64,000 nucleotides of DNA from Pyxicephalus adspersus (GCF_032062135.1 NC_092862.1:45732192-45796191); one strand, 5' to 3'; positions 36,541 to 48,175 are shown, counted from the stretch's first letter. The notes: a model not told the origin generated them from the sequence alone. Made by a program: numbers and translations.

Positions 36541-37781
36541 ACACTATATCTACACATATGTTATTTGAAAGGCCCTACATGATTGGGAAAAATAAGTTAA
36601 ATGTGCGTAATATGCACTAGCATATGTATACATTATAATGTGTTTATCTTTGGTCATCAAAGGTAAATTGACATAAATTTTATCATTTCTTTCACACTAT
36701 CTACGATTTGAAATCGAGCTGGCAGTGGTTTTGCCTAAGCACCCAGCTCCAATTAGAATGGTGGAGCAGAAAAGCATTGAGTAACACAATGGAAATGTCC
36801 CATTTCTCCTTTCTCTGCAGTTCATAGAATATCATTCTGTTTACTGGAATTTCCAATGGTAGATTTTTAGACAGCATGCAGAGAGTTCAAATATCTGTGT
36901 CTGAGCTGGCATATACTTAAAAATATGCTGAAATAAAAGTAATAAAGGATCCAATTTTGTTTAAAATTTGATCTTTGACATTAACATAATTAGTCAGCTT
37001 TGTAGAATTAAAGATTGGCCAAATATAAATTCAATAGAATGAATAAAGTATTTAAAGCTGAATGCTTAAGATCCCTAGCAGTTTTTTCTAATTCTTTACC
37101 TCCTGTCCCAAGTTCCCATTGGAGGATTGCCCCCCTATTCCTGATCCAGAGAAAAAAAACTAAAATTTCAGTTTTTCCCTCATTCCCTAACGTAGGTAAA
37201 TCTCCTCGGTGGGAATGCAAGGCACAATAAAACCTTGATGGGGTGCTAATATATACTATACTATGCAAAACAAAAATTGGACATTCAATAAACTTTAAAT
37301 GGGTTCTCCAATGACATAGTTGTTTATGTGAAAGATACATTCTGAAACAAAATGTGTATGACAAGCTCCACACCTATTTTATTGGTAAATTCTTAATTAT
37401 TAAACACTATAAAAGCCTAAAACTAAGAAAATATGGGTCTAAGTGTACTACTGTATGTACTGTATGCCATTTTCTAAAATCATCTCCTTCTTGTTAGCTG
37501 TTCACCTACATAAAGGCATTGTCTGCACCGCATCAATAGAGTAGTGAAGTAAAAAATAGATTCCTAATTTGAGGACAGTGAAAGTGAAGAAATAATGAGG
37601 TAAAACAGGCAGGAAAAGGTGTTGAACATTTTGCTTTTTTCCATAGCCTAGAAGGATTCGGAAAACTGTATGCTTCCTGTGACCTCATTCTATATCTGTT
37701 TTGAAATAAACATAATTTCAACATAAAGTGCAGACAAAATCCATAGTTACATAAACTGAATTTGTATCAAGGAAAATGACA
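36541..37781. other. Unassigned noncoding DNA
   Basis: 36690-36920 is balanced in composition and transposon-free and might be conserved noncoding DNA. 37060-37235 (CCCATTGGAGGATTGCCCCC ... AGGTAAATCTCCTCGGTGGG) looks like a frog repeat with undefined ends, and the frames over it are shadows. Confidence 0.4.
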
Positions 37782-38188
37782 TTAAAGGAAACCTGTCATG
37801 GCAAAAATATATGGGATGCTGACTTCTTCTAAAGAAAAGGATAGAATCTTTGTGGCCATGCTGACTCTCCGGTCTTTAATACATACACTGAATAAATATG
37901 GCTGGAAATGATTATTTGTGATTGTAATTAGCTAGAACAGAAAGAATGAGCCCTGTAAGTACAGCACTGGTATGTTCTGTTGAATCCCTCCAAAGGAAAA
38001 AAAAATGGTGGCTACCTGTTGATCATTAGAAATATAGAATAGTAGATCACTAAAGACATCATGAGATATCTTTACTAATCCTAGATTTCTATAAAAAAAT
38101 GATTATAAATAATTATCTTGTGAGTTGTAAATCTAAAGTCCGTACAAAGCACAGATGCATACTCATGACATTTACTGTATACCTTTAA
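37782..38188. mobile_element. TTAA-flanked MITE, 407 bp
   Basis: The left end is TTAAAGGAAACCTGTCATGG and the right end, on the minus strand, TTAAAGGTATACAGTAAATG followed by TCATGAG. Both lie on TTAA. This is the layout of piggyBac-type MITEs that I recall from Xenopus and other frogs. There is no coding capacity. Confidence 0.75.
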
Positions 38189-38424
38189 AGACTTTTAAAG
38201 CTCTGAATCCTGGATGTGTAGATTTTTTTCTGAAAAGAAAGGAAGGCTCTTTTTAGGCACCAAAGTAATACCTTAACGAACTTATGATAAAAAATACACC
38301 TAAATTCAAGATATCGATTAAAAGAGTCAACAATAACGTAGTTACATGATTTCCATAGATAAAAACAAATACTTAGCAGTTGTTTGTTATTTAGAGAGTC
38401 CCAAGAGATGTGGTAGTATGTGTT

Positions 38425-38466
38425 ATTCCCAACGCGTTTCATCCACAAAGGGCTTCATCAGGGGAT
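38425..38466 (-). ncRNA. Hammerhead-ribozyme-like stem-loop 1
   Basis: On the minus strand: stem I strand TCCC, core CTGATGA (38455-38461 on plus), a loop segment with weak pairing, core GAA followed by the palindrome ACGCGT, then T and the stem I partner GGGA. This order, CUGAUGA / GAA / closing stem / H17 inside stem I, matches the minimal hammerhead layout reported in frog and Penelope-type elements. Two deviations: an extra A follows CUGAUGA, and stem II is poorly paired here. ACGCGT can only act as stem III by dimerisation. It could instead be a non-catalytic conserved hairpin of a retroelement tail. Confidence 0.45.
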
Positions 38467-38469
38467 TTT

Positions 38470-40200
38470 TTAAAAATTAGCAGATCACTGGCTTAGGCCG
38501 CTGCTTTATGTTCTAGCTTTCCTATAAGCAGTCCCTTTACATCTGGGATATTATGTATATGGCGTTAAAAGTGCTCTAAGGTGCCTATGAAAAGTAGTGG
38601 GGAAAGGGTTTGGACTACTCTCCATTTACCCTCACACAGGCTGTAGGCGAAGAGTAAAGTGCCTAAATCCATTTCAAAAACCGTGTGGGAATACCAAGTT
38701 GATGTAGAGTGGACTTAGGAAATGTGCTATCCACTCTATAAAATGATTTTTCAGTGTCTGTGGATGGTAACTTGAATGGTATTTTTTTAGTGATAGCGTA
38801 GTCTAAAAGATTTAGAGTACACATTTTATTATCTCCGGATTCACGCCCAGGGAGAAACCCACTTTGGTCAGGGTGTATCAGAGCAGACAATGTAATCTGC
38901 GAGCTAAAATACTCGTGAAAGCTTCAAGTCACATTTTAGTAAAGAAACAGGGCGATAGCTGGTACATGATTGAAGGTCTTTGTCTGGTTTTAATAATACT
39001 GTGTACTGAGCTGTTAAAGTAGCTGGAATAGGTAAGCGTCCTTGGGATATTGCATCCGTATGTTGCAACTAGGTGAGGGCCTACGATAAGTCCTAGTACG
39101 TATGTTAAGCCGTCTGGACCTGGGGGGTTCCTCCTAGCTGCTTCAGAAACTGCTGATTGCAATTCTAATAGAGTGATGGGTCTGTCTAGGGCTTCTGCAC
39201 TCTTTTCTGGTATGCAAAGCAAGCCAAAGTTTCACTGATAGTCATCGATTGTGGTGTGATGCTCGTCAGATGTAGGAGTCCTCCGGTTGTATATTGTACA
39301 GCCGATGATAAAAAGATTCAAATGATTGTGCTATGTCAGCCGTGGACTGAAAAATCTTCCCTGAATGTTCTTTATTGCTAGAAATATGATTAGCAGTTTT
39401 TTTCATGCTTATTGCTCGGGCAAATGCTTTACCACAATGATTTGCATGCTCATAATAGTATTGCTTGCATTTCTGTAGGTGCGATTGGGGTTTTTCTCTA
39501 TACAATTCATTGATTTGTTCACGGACTGTCCTCAGTTTAGTTTCTATATCAGCGGTGTGTCTTTTCTTATGTTGTCTCCAAACAATATTACTCCACCAGA
39601 AATTGATTACATTTTTCTTTGTTTAGGCTTTTTAACCCAGCTTCCTTGCTATTTGAGGAGACCTCTGATATAGCAATTGTGTGCTTCTCAGACATCGAAG
39701 GGGTTGACAGTCGAATCAGTGTTAAGTGAAAAAACATTTTTAAGATTTGTTTCAAGTTTATGTACTACATCTGGGGCATCCAGCAAAACCTCATTGAGTC
39801 ACCAAGATACTGGTTGGTGGAGGCAGTAGTTACTCCTAGAGACAGGTGTACTGGTACGTGGTCAGAGAATAGAGATATATCCTATATGTTTTTGCACCAG
39901 TGGTATGATGTTGTGTTTTATGAGAAAAAAATCTATTCTTGAGTAAGATTTATGTACATGGGAATAAAAGTATATTCCCTATCTGAGGGATGTTGAAAGG
40001 GCCAGATATCCACCAATTGATAGGTGTGGAAGAGCATCTTTAACTTCTTGTAAAATGAGCAAGGTAAGTGTGATGAAATTTTCTCACAGTCCACTGTTGG
40101 CGACTGCTGTCCTATTGTAACTATCTTTGTAAAAATGTAATTTCTGTTTTGAAGATTAAACCTAAAAACTGCATGACCATCACAAAAAAATAAATACAAA
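38470..40200 (-). pseudogene. L1/Tx1-like LINE ORF2 fragment (endonuclease C-terminus, linker, reverse transcriptase)
   Basis: Reading right to left, colinear L1-type landmarks appear across shifting phases. Endonuclease: YQLVDIWPFQHPSDREYTF (about 40020-39965), HVHKSYSRIDFFL (39960-39922), SDHVPVHLSL (39865-39835). Linker: YYYEHANHCGKAFARAI (39455-39405). Reverse transcriptase: NPPGPDGLTYV (39130-39098), HPDQSGFLPGRE (38875-38838), STDTEKSF (38765-38742), FLKWI then ALYSSPTACVRVNG (38670-38605), KGLLIGKLEHKAAA (about 38535-38495), where the catalytic Y-x-DD position reads as stop-A-S-D. Frameshifts and stops make it inactive. Sequence 5' of the endonuclease C-terminus and 3' of the palm region is absent, with an abrupt switch to the hammerhead-like stem-loop at about 38466. 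It moved by target-primed reverse transcription when active. Confidence 0.85.
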
Positions 40201-40970
40201 TAAAGTACATCATTTTGCTTTTCTGGCCTGTCTATTTATATTCTGTGCATGCCAACATATGGTCCTCTAACTCAGTTTAACTGACTATACAGTTCCTCAT
40301 TTCTTTCATATATTTAATGTTTTTTATTCTTGTAATCTAGCTATTCCAAAAATATCTGAAATAGGTCAAGTGTTTCTGGCAGGCTTATGGCAAGGGTTAG
40401 AGTTCACAAATATTAATTAGAGAAATAGCAGTAAAGAAATTGAAAGCAAAAAGAACTATTGACCTGAGTGTCCTGCATGTTTTCAAAACCTTTCCCATAT
40501 CATATTTCTGACTTGCATAAAATTACACATTTTAGATTTTTTTTATGTATTTGCTTTACAAAGACTTACCATGCTATGTATAATGTATTATATGTAAATG
40601 CGACAGGACATGTCATTCTGACTTTGTCGTCTTTATAAGAATATTGATAAAGTTGCTAACATTCCATCATTTGAAAAGGTGGGTTGTCAATTTCGACGCG
40701 TTATAACTGCATTGGAAAGTATACATACAAGAGCAATGTGTATTCTTCCTAAATCTTTGTCTAGTTCTTTAAAATATGTGCAATAGTCCAAGATAAAAAT
40801 TGCAGGAGCTTTTTCTAATAGAGACCAGTCTCTACTGTTCTGCCTTCCATGAAGTGTAACTGGTCTTTTATCTGCCAATTGGTAGTTCCCCACAGGTTGG
40901 TTTGCACACATTGTAAATTTATATTATTTGGGGCTATTGAGGAATATATTTATATATAAAAAAAAAATCA

Positions 40971-40973
<3 letters not shown>
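40201..40973. other. Unassigned AT-rich noncoding DNA
   Basis: No gene or element ends recognised. Confidence 0.5.

Positions 40974-41021
<48 letters not shown>
40974..41021. repeat. (TA)n microsatellite
   Basis: About 24 uninterrupted TA units. The plus-strand frame over it is an artefact. Confidence 0.95.
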
Positions 41022-41026
<5 letters not shown>

Positions 41027-42574
41027 CCCAAAGCTCAGCTTTATTTTTTTTTTTATTTCTTATTTCTGCAAAATATTACATGGTTTTGCTCAAATAAGGG
41101 GCAGTTGGTACAAGAAGGGGTAAAAGCCTGGTTCAATTGTTTATTATGTTTTGTTCTGCCATTGAAATTTACCTTCCCTTCCTCTGTTGGTGGTACAACC
41201 GAAGGTAAAAGGAAATAGGTATATCAAGACTCTTAGGAAACCAATGTTTTTGTTGGACATAATGATGTGACAAATGTTTGAGCAACACAAGGAAAAAATG
41301 GAACTGGTAAAACAAATTAGAAAGAAAAAAATATTACTGAATAGTGATAAGAGAAATAGAGATATTTATTTTTGTATTTTTTTTTTGTGAAAATATTTGT
41401 TTTGGCAATAACACTGCAAAAAATTGCAAAGCTCTTAAATGTGTAACTTACCTGTAAATCAAGGCTATATATTAGTCAGGAAAACACAATTTTAAGCTTA
41501 TTTCAAAATATTGCTCCTGAATATTATTCAATATTGTCACACAAAATGATGGTGGGTGGGAAGACAAAGGGATCTTTGAGACATGCCCCAAGCATAATAA
41601 AATTGTAACAAAAAATGTAACCCTTGCTGGCTTTAAAAACACATTATGTTGACTATAATTGCACTTTTTGTATTAAAAAAACATCAAGCTAACATTAAAA
41701 ATACTATTAGGAAACACACACAGTAGGGTAAACACATACTGCATGTTGTAAAATTAAATATTTGAAGGGCAACAACAATTGAACAAAAAAATAGGGAATA
41801 ATTAGGAATATAAAAAAGAAACTAATTAACACATGAGGTTTGAGAACTCCTCTGGAGTATGATAAACATGTGGATATGTGATATCTTATTTCTTTAATTA
41901 TTGATTATCAAGTTCATAATATTATCAATATTATTGGTGTAGATATGACTAATAGTTGTTTTCACATAGCAGTCTACCATTAGACTGGGAACAGAAGATA
42001 TATATTAGCATGAAATAAATAAGAACAAAGCACAGGGAATACTTACATTTTTAGCATTTTGCCTTTTTTTTACTTATATGAGTAAAAAGAGAAATTATTG
42101 GTGCACACTTCAAGGATATTTATAAGGTTATGTTTAGAATGACAAGGTTTTTGATCAGTGTTTGCATTTAGAGTCTGACAAATCTGAACATATGTTAGGA
42201 GAAGGAGCTCCACGGAAGTGAGAAAAAAAAACTTATGATTATTGATCACAAAAATATCTGCTTTAAATTAGGGTTCCTAATCAATTGAGTCTCAAATCTT
42301 CTTCCCTAAGTTTGACGTGTTTTTTCAGGTTTCTTTGTTGACATTATGGTAGTGGTCTGTATGGGAGGAAGGGGTTTACCAGGAGATGATTTACTATTTG
42401 TCCATTCTGGTTGATTGCTTTTACTTTTAGGAATTAAAAAAGGTCAGAGAGGTTTAGTATGTTGCGGGATGTAACATCCAATATTTCTTTGGAGTTGTAG
42501 ACAGGAAATATAACCCAGGTATATATTCTGGCACATGGTATGCTATTTTCAATGAAGGTTTTAATTGACATTTT
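41022..42574. other. Unassigned AT-rich noncoding DNA
   Basis: No gene or element boundary recognised. Confidence 0.5.
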
Positions 42575-42806
42575 GAGCCTGATAATAATTAATTTCTCCA
42601 AGACTGTAGAAATAGACTATCATGGGAAAACCTGGATGATGTAGCAAATTTGGAATGGATCTGGTCCAGGATTGAAAACACTTGCCAATAGCCAAAGTAA
42701 TAGCCAATGATTTTTAAGAAATCCATTATGGGTTTGCAGGATCACCCAGGCCCTCGCATGATTATTCTGATTCTGCTATCTTAGGGACCTTTGATAAATC
42801 AGGCCC
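42575..42806. mobile_element. GGGCCTGATT-type hairpin MITE, copy C
   Basis: The left end is GAGCCTGATAATAATTAATT and the right end, on the minus strand, GGGCCTGATTTATCAAAGGT. The interior keeps AATGGATCTGGTCCAGGATTG, then AAATCCATTATGGGTTTGCAGGATCACCC. At 232 bp it is nearly the same length as copy A. Confidence 0.8.
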
Positions 42807-43144
42807 TTTGTCTAGAGAGTTTCGCTCAAATTATCCCGTATTATTTGAATTTCAGTTCCTATAGGAAGATGCTTCCTATGTCCCAGTCTCTGTACATGAT
42901 CCCCTGAAAAAAGAGGTGCAGCAAGTTTTTAAAACAGGTTAAAAGAGACCTAGTGCAAAATAAATGGAACCATGGATAGACTTCTGCAGATTATTTTTAT
43001 TATTTTATTAACTGTTGAATTGCCAAGTTGAAAGTTCTATTTATTTATTTCTTTAAAAGTGATAGGGGCCATGGCTTTGTGTTTTCACTTTTATATTATT
43101 TTTAAAAAAAGCTGCCCAACAGTCTGATCTGCCAAAAATCTTGT

Positions 43145-43220
43145 AGACTTAGTCATTTCTATTATTTATTACAGTAGATTGTGTTCTCATTTGTAAAGCA
43201 CCGTAGAATGTGTTGCACTG
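43145..43220 (+). mobile_element. SINE/LINE 3' tail fragment
   Basis: AGATTGTGTTCTCATTTGTAAAGCACCGTAGAATGTGTTG resembles the 3' end shared by the frog SINEs (AGATTGTGAGCTC...GTAAAGCGCTG...AATATGTTGGCGC). No body is seen. Confidence 0.4.
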
Positions 43221-43460
43221 CCAACATGACCAATGTCAGCTTTCTACAACAATTCTGTGTATTTAATGATTACGCAGAGTTCAGCATGTCAGTTAATTTG
43301 GATATTTATATATCTTTTTGATACCAGATGCTTTTTAGTCCCCACTGTACTATCTAAGTTCACCACATGGAAGCCATATGGGGGAAATAACAGAAACTAT
43401 TCCAGAGAAGCAGTTGTCAATTTGCCACATACAAGACCTCTAGCATTTCAGCAGTGAATT

Positions 43461-44085
43461 TGCATAGCTGAAATAAATGACCCACAAAACATTATGTTGC
43501 TAATCAATGCTGTAGGGAAAGTGACAGCAAACATATTTTTTAACCCTGAAACATTAATGAATGTACATGACTAAATTAGTCTGTGCCACTCTATCTTCAT
43601 AAACTGCTGATTCAATATATCACACTGCAGAAACAGCTGAGTAATTACAGGATGGTGCTTCAAGCCTTATCACCTTCATTTGCATATTAACAAGCATTTG
43701 TCACAATAATTTCTGTCGCAGTCTACAAAATGCTAAACATGATTAATTCTACAAGCAATCTAGTGTAAATTACGAATAACCCAGTAAAAAGACATTTTAA
43801 GGCGACAAATGTAATGTTTCCACAAGACAATTAAGCATACAATGGCAAGAAACATTATCCTGGTTGTTAAAGTTTTAAGTTGGAAGGTGCTCAAAGCAGC
43901 AAATTAAGTGAAAGTTTTGTAAGGACCTTTACGTACATAATTAAGCATTGCAAACATATTACTTCCATCTGGATCCAATTAGTAATCTACCTTAATGTTC
44001 ATCCATAAGGCATCATGATGCTATTGTTGTTCATAGCCCTCAATTATGATTCTGCTTTACTAAAATGACTAATCAATTATACAAG
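43461..44085. promoter_or_regulatory. Candidate conserved noncoding element block
   Basis: About 600 bp without transposon signatures and with many homeodomain and POU-like cores: TAATTA at 43642-43647, ATTTGCAT at 43678-43685, and further ATTAAT, TAATTC and CAATTA cores. It reads like the transposon-poor conserved blocks found in gene deserts around vertebrate developmental regulators. Sequence alignment to other vertebrates is needed; I cannot see conservation here. Confidence 0.35.
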
Positions 44086-44410
44086 TAAAAATGTATGTTT
44101 ACCAAGTATTATAATTTAAAAAAAAAACAAAAAAACATTTGCTGACCTGTGTGTTAAATTAGTAGTTGGTTGCTGTAATGAACCAGTAGCTTTAGTCAAT
44201 AGTTTCAAATTTGAACTGAATTTTGAATTTGCTTTAAATTATATTTTACTGTAGCATTGCATGGCCTTCAAACTATAGTCAGCAGGGTTACACTAATAAT
44301 GATTAGAATCCTATGGTCATTTGGTCCTTAACAAGTTTCAAAATTATTTAAATCTTGGAGGAAATATTTGGTGATAATGCACAGTGCCACATGGGGTGAA
44401 AAGGAGTAAT

Positions 44411-45739
44411 TTAACCCCCTAACCGCTAAGCTCGTAATTTCTCGCAGTAAATATTTTTGCTCTTTTGGTTAAGCCCGTATTTTTTCGCCTACACTAAAAT
44501 CCCCACTTACCTGGTCCCGCTAATCCAGCGTCGGTTCCGTGTTCCAGCGTCGGGTCCATGTTCCAGCGTCGTCCTCCAGCGTCGGGTGTCCCTCTCCTTA
44601 AAAGAAAAAGCCGGCCGGCTTAGAGGAGAAAGCCAGCTGGCTTTCTTTTCTAAGCCAGCCGGCTTCCTCTCCCTCCTCTCCCTGTCCCTGTCCCTATCCC
44701 TGTGCCTCTCCCTGTCCAGCGATAAAAAAAAAAAAAAACTCACCTTCTCCCTCCGCTCCTCCGGACACGTCTTGTGTCTTCTGTGTTCAGCCGGCGAGTG
44801 CAGAGACGATCACCGGGGTTTCCCGGTGACATCGCTGCGTGCGTCGGCGCGGGAGGGAGGCGGGGCGGCAAATTCAAAATTTTGCATTGAGTTCCTTTGT
44901 ATTGAACTCAATACAAAAAAGCTGTATTGAGTTCAATACAAAGAAATCCTTATATAATATATATATAATTGTATTATATATATATTATATAAGCTACTGT
45001 ACATTACATTTTACACTTTTTTTTTTTTTAACTTTTTTTAGTTTTTTTTAAAGATTTTTTTTTTTTATGTTTCTTTTATGTTTTATAAAAAAAAAATTTA
45101 ATTATTAAATTTATAAAATTTTGGACATATTTTGGTGAGTTATGCGGTAATTTGGTGAATTAGAGCCTACAATCCAAAATAAATTTCCATGCAAAAAATG
45201 TAACACTTTTTGCATGGAAGTTTGGAAAGAATTAGAATACCCGGCATTTGCGTACGCGTCCCTCGGCGATTCCTGATGATGCGCGTGCGTGCGCCCGTCG
45301 ATGAGGGTCGTAGCGGAAAATTCAAATTTTTTGTATTGGATTTAATACAAAGTCCTGTATCCAATCCAATACAAAATAATAGAAAATATATTTATGTGGT
45401 TTTGTCTATAGGTATGTGACGGACACTAGGGAGGTGTTTTAGAAAAATATATTACTATACATTATACCGAATTATCGCATTTTCAGTATTTTTCATTTAT
45501 TTATGTGTTCTTGTTTAAGCTGATTTTTGTGTTTTTCCTTTAATTTTTTAAAAATTTTTTTTTTTTTTTACATGATTGTGTGTTTCAAACATTTTTTATA
45601 TTCATGATATCTACTAGAACCCTATTCGGACATATTTCTGTAAGTTACAGGTCTACAATTTAAAAAAAAAAATTTCATGAAAACCTGTGACGCTTTTGGA
45701 ACAGAAATCTAGAAATCAGTGTAACGCTCAGGTGGTTAA
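44411..45739. mobile_element. TTAACC-family element, 1.33 kb, TTAA-flanked
   Basis: The left end is TTAACCCCCTAACCGCTAAGC and the right end, on the minus strand, TTAACCACCTGAGCGTTACAC, both on TTAA. The interior differs sharply from its surroundings. There are four imperfect CCAGCGTCG units (44524-44590), a CCGGCCGGCT hairpin region, a TCCCTGTCCC minisatellite (44670-44720), and two copies of a module consisting of a GCGTGCG-rich stretch, AAATTCAAA and a TTGTATTGRRTT inverted pair (44830-44945 and 45265-45385). There are also a palindromic (TA) block at 44950-44992 and a TTCCATGCAAAAAATG/TTTTTGCATGGAA hairpin at 45186-45221. It has no transposase; the 157-codon plus frame is a composition artefact. 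A related truncated copy is at 15355-15491. Confidence 0.75.
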
Positions 45740-45743
45740 AGCA

Positions 45744-46290
45744 TGGGCACCTTGGAGTCGTTGAGTTGATCATAAACTCCTGAAGTGTTTGAAAGTATTT
45801 TAGAGACAAATCTAAAGTTCAGCCAATATTGTGCCATGCAACAGAACAATGATTCCAAGTACACCAATCAACAACAAAATTGCTAAAAAGGAAAAGAATT
45901 GAGGTGTTGCAATAGCCTAGACATCAACCTCGACCCAATTGAGACCTCAACCAGATCACAATGCTTTGGCAGGACCTTAAGAGATCTTTGTATAAATGAT
46001 TGCCGACAAACCTCAATGAACTGAAGCAATGTTGCAAAAAAAAGTGGGCCAATATTCCACCACAATATTGTGAAAGTCTAATGAAGTCAAAAGAAATATA
46101 TACAGTTATTGCTGCTAAAAGTGGTTCTACAAGCTACTGAATCATGAGGTGTGCTTAACTTTTCACATGGCTTCTTTTTCATTTTGGTTTCATTTTTGGT
46201 AAATAAACAAGACAGTGGAAAACTGTTGTTTGTTGCTTTACAGTTTTAGATTTAAATAGTTTTGGAACTTACTATGGACCGTGTTTTTTA
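45744..46290 (+). pseudogene. Tc1-type transposase, 3' relic
   Basis: It encodes the C-terminal half of a Tc1-family DD34E transposase, a cut-and-paste enzyme inserting at TA. QQNNDSKYT at 45839 stands where the family has QQDNDPKHT, so the second catalytic Asp is Asn. One frame then runs from about 45880 to the stop at 46138-46140: KRKRIEVLQ, an in-frame stop where Trp is expected, another stop, DLNQITMLWQDLKR (45943-45984) where the family has DLNPIE, so the catalytic Glu reads Thr, a further stop at 45997, then LPTNLNELKQ, KKWANIPPQ, VIAAKSGSTSY and the terminal stop. Both checked catalytic residues are lost. The left boundary coincides with the right end of the TTAA element, which may have cut or displaced the 5' half. 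Confidence 0.85.
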
Positions 46291-47460
46291 TTAGACCCTG
46301 ATACATAAAACCTTAGAACTGAAAAAGGGTGTACTTTCTTTTTCATATTACTTTTTGGTCTATGATATCACTTATATCAATTATCTTACCTTTTCTACAG
46401 TCATTTAATGACAGGTCTGTGATGGAAAAATATCACTGGCAGTTGAGCATAGACAGGATGGCACAGTTTTATGATGTTATATTTCTCTTTGATTACCTCT
46501 GTGCAAGTTGCAAAACCTATGATAGAACTGTAAAGGAAGACAGATGCATACATCTACTGGCCTGTGTTATGAACTCATGCTGGAATTAGGAGCAGATAAA
46601 AAAGCTCTCCTGCGGTAGACTGACTGATGGCAATGTCACAATGACATTATGAACTGTGGTAGGTTACTAACTTTACCATGTGTGGGCACTGGACTTTGGA
46701 TGTATCTGTTGTATGTCTGTTATACTATGACACATTTAGAATGATAATCAGCCTATTATAACACTACCCACCTACAGACAAATGTCTAATAATAATGCTG
46801 TGTACTCCTTCTTGTGCTTAATGTACAGTATATGGGGAATCAGAGCTGGTCTTTAAATCCTTGTATTGTTCTAATGTTTTCTGCGTGCAAACCAAACTTC
46901 CTTCTCTACTGCCACACCTATTTTTTTAATGGACAGATCCACATCAAGTTGGCCACACCCAACAAAAACTTGACATGAGCATTTTGCCATGGCACATGCA
47001 TGTGTTCTGTCTTCTAGATGAAATTGCAGGCAAATGAGATTTCTCACGCTTTACAATTATGTTATCAAAAAAATCCAAATTAAATGTGGCCTCTCAGAAA
47101 CATTTAGATGGAAAGGATGGAAAAGTAGCCAGTGCTGGAAAAAGTTAGGAAGTGCGCTTACTGACACTGATAAAACAGTGTTAAGTATGTACCTCCATGT
47201 AAAACCTCTTAAGTTTGTTTCTCTGATCTTAGCCTTTTGTTCAAACGTATTTTAACCCAGAATTTTTTTTGTCCCTGTACTGTGATCCAACTATTCAGTA
47301 ACTACCTGAAAATAACCAGGTGGTTACTGAAAGGTGCCGGGTGTTGTGCCTGGCTAAAAGTGGCTAGGGAGAACACTGTTCAATTTCAGTTCCTCTTTTT
47401 TCACAATCAATAATTGCTAATGAGTTACTGAAATTATCCATCAATGAAGGATTTAGTAAA
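46291..47460. other. Unassigned noncoding DNA
   Basis: No gene; short frames lack motifs. The 3' inverted repeat of the Tc1 relic may lie near 46220-46290 but is not resolved. Confidence 0.45.
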
Positions 47461-47760
47461 TTAAAGAGGAACTAAAAAAAAATACTTAACTTTAATATCA
47501 CAGATCTCTTGATGGTGTTGGTCCTTCCCATGATCGTGTTCACTTCATCCTGGAATTCCTCATCGCCCCAGGGCTGGGCGCCACCATCTTCTTCTTGTCT
47601 TCTAGCTACATCACCTGATCTCGTGCTGCGCAGATTCCTGGATCTGTTAAGGGGAAAAAAGGAAGCCAGTCTCACTGCCAGTCTCACTGTGTGAGACTGG
47701 CATCTCTTTACAATAGATGGAAAAAATCCATTCCTAAGGCGATCAAGACTTAAAGCAGCT
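47461..47760 (+). mobile_element. TTAA-type MITE-like element
   Basis: The left end TTAAAGAGGAACTAAAAAAA matches the minus-strand right end of the 13954-14207 MITE (TTAAAGAGGAACTAAACTA). The core CACCATCTTCTTCTTGTC ... TACATCACCTGATC resembles 15889-15935. A CAGTCTCAC...GTGAGACTG hairpin lies at 47683-47701. The right end is uncertain. Confidence 0.55.
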
Positions 47761-48175
47761 GTGCTGCACCCTTTTTTTAAAAAAACAAAAAACAAAACAT
47801 TTTTAATAAATAAACAAAACCATCTATACAAATGCATATTTTCACCATGCATACTTACACCCACTGAAAGCAAACTGCCAATCTCACAAGAAATAGTGCC
47901 AACGCTAGGATTTCATCCCAGCATGAGAACATCCCAACAGAATGCTGTAAAGCATGGGCAAACTCCGCATATGCAGCTTTACTTTGGTTGATGAAGCAGT
48001 TAGGAAAATTCTCCAAGGGGAGAGCTTTAAATGACGTTATAAACAGGGAAAGTTTTTAGGGTAGAGCAAACTAGAGAATTGCCTTATTCTCCTCCTTTTT
48101 CAGGGTCCCGAATGTCAGAATGACTTGGATTCAGGGAACCAGAATGCTCTGCATTTGGGGTCCCAACTTCATATT
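47761..48175. other. Unassigned noncoding DNA
   Basis: Begins with an A-rich tract (47770-47820), possibly the tail of the preceding element. No gene. Confidence 0.45.

Noticed and set aside
44457..44930. 157-codon plus-strand open frame, the longest in the window
   Set aside because: It lies wholly in the TTAACC element, includes S/L repeats from the TCCCTGTCCC tract and a K run from poly-A, and has an overlapping antisense frame. It is an artefact of composition.
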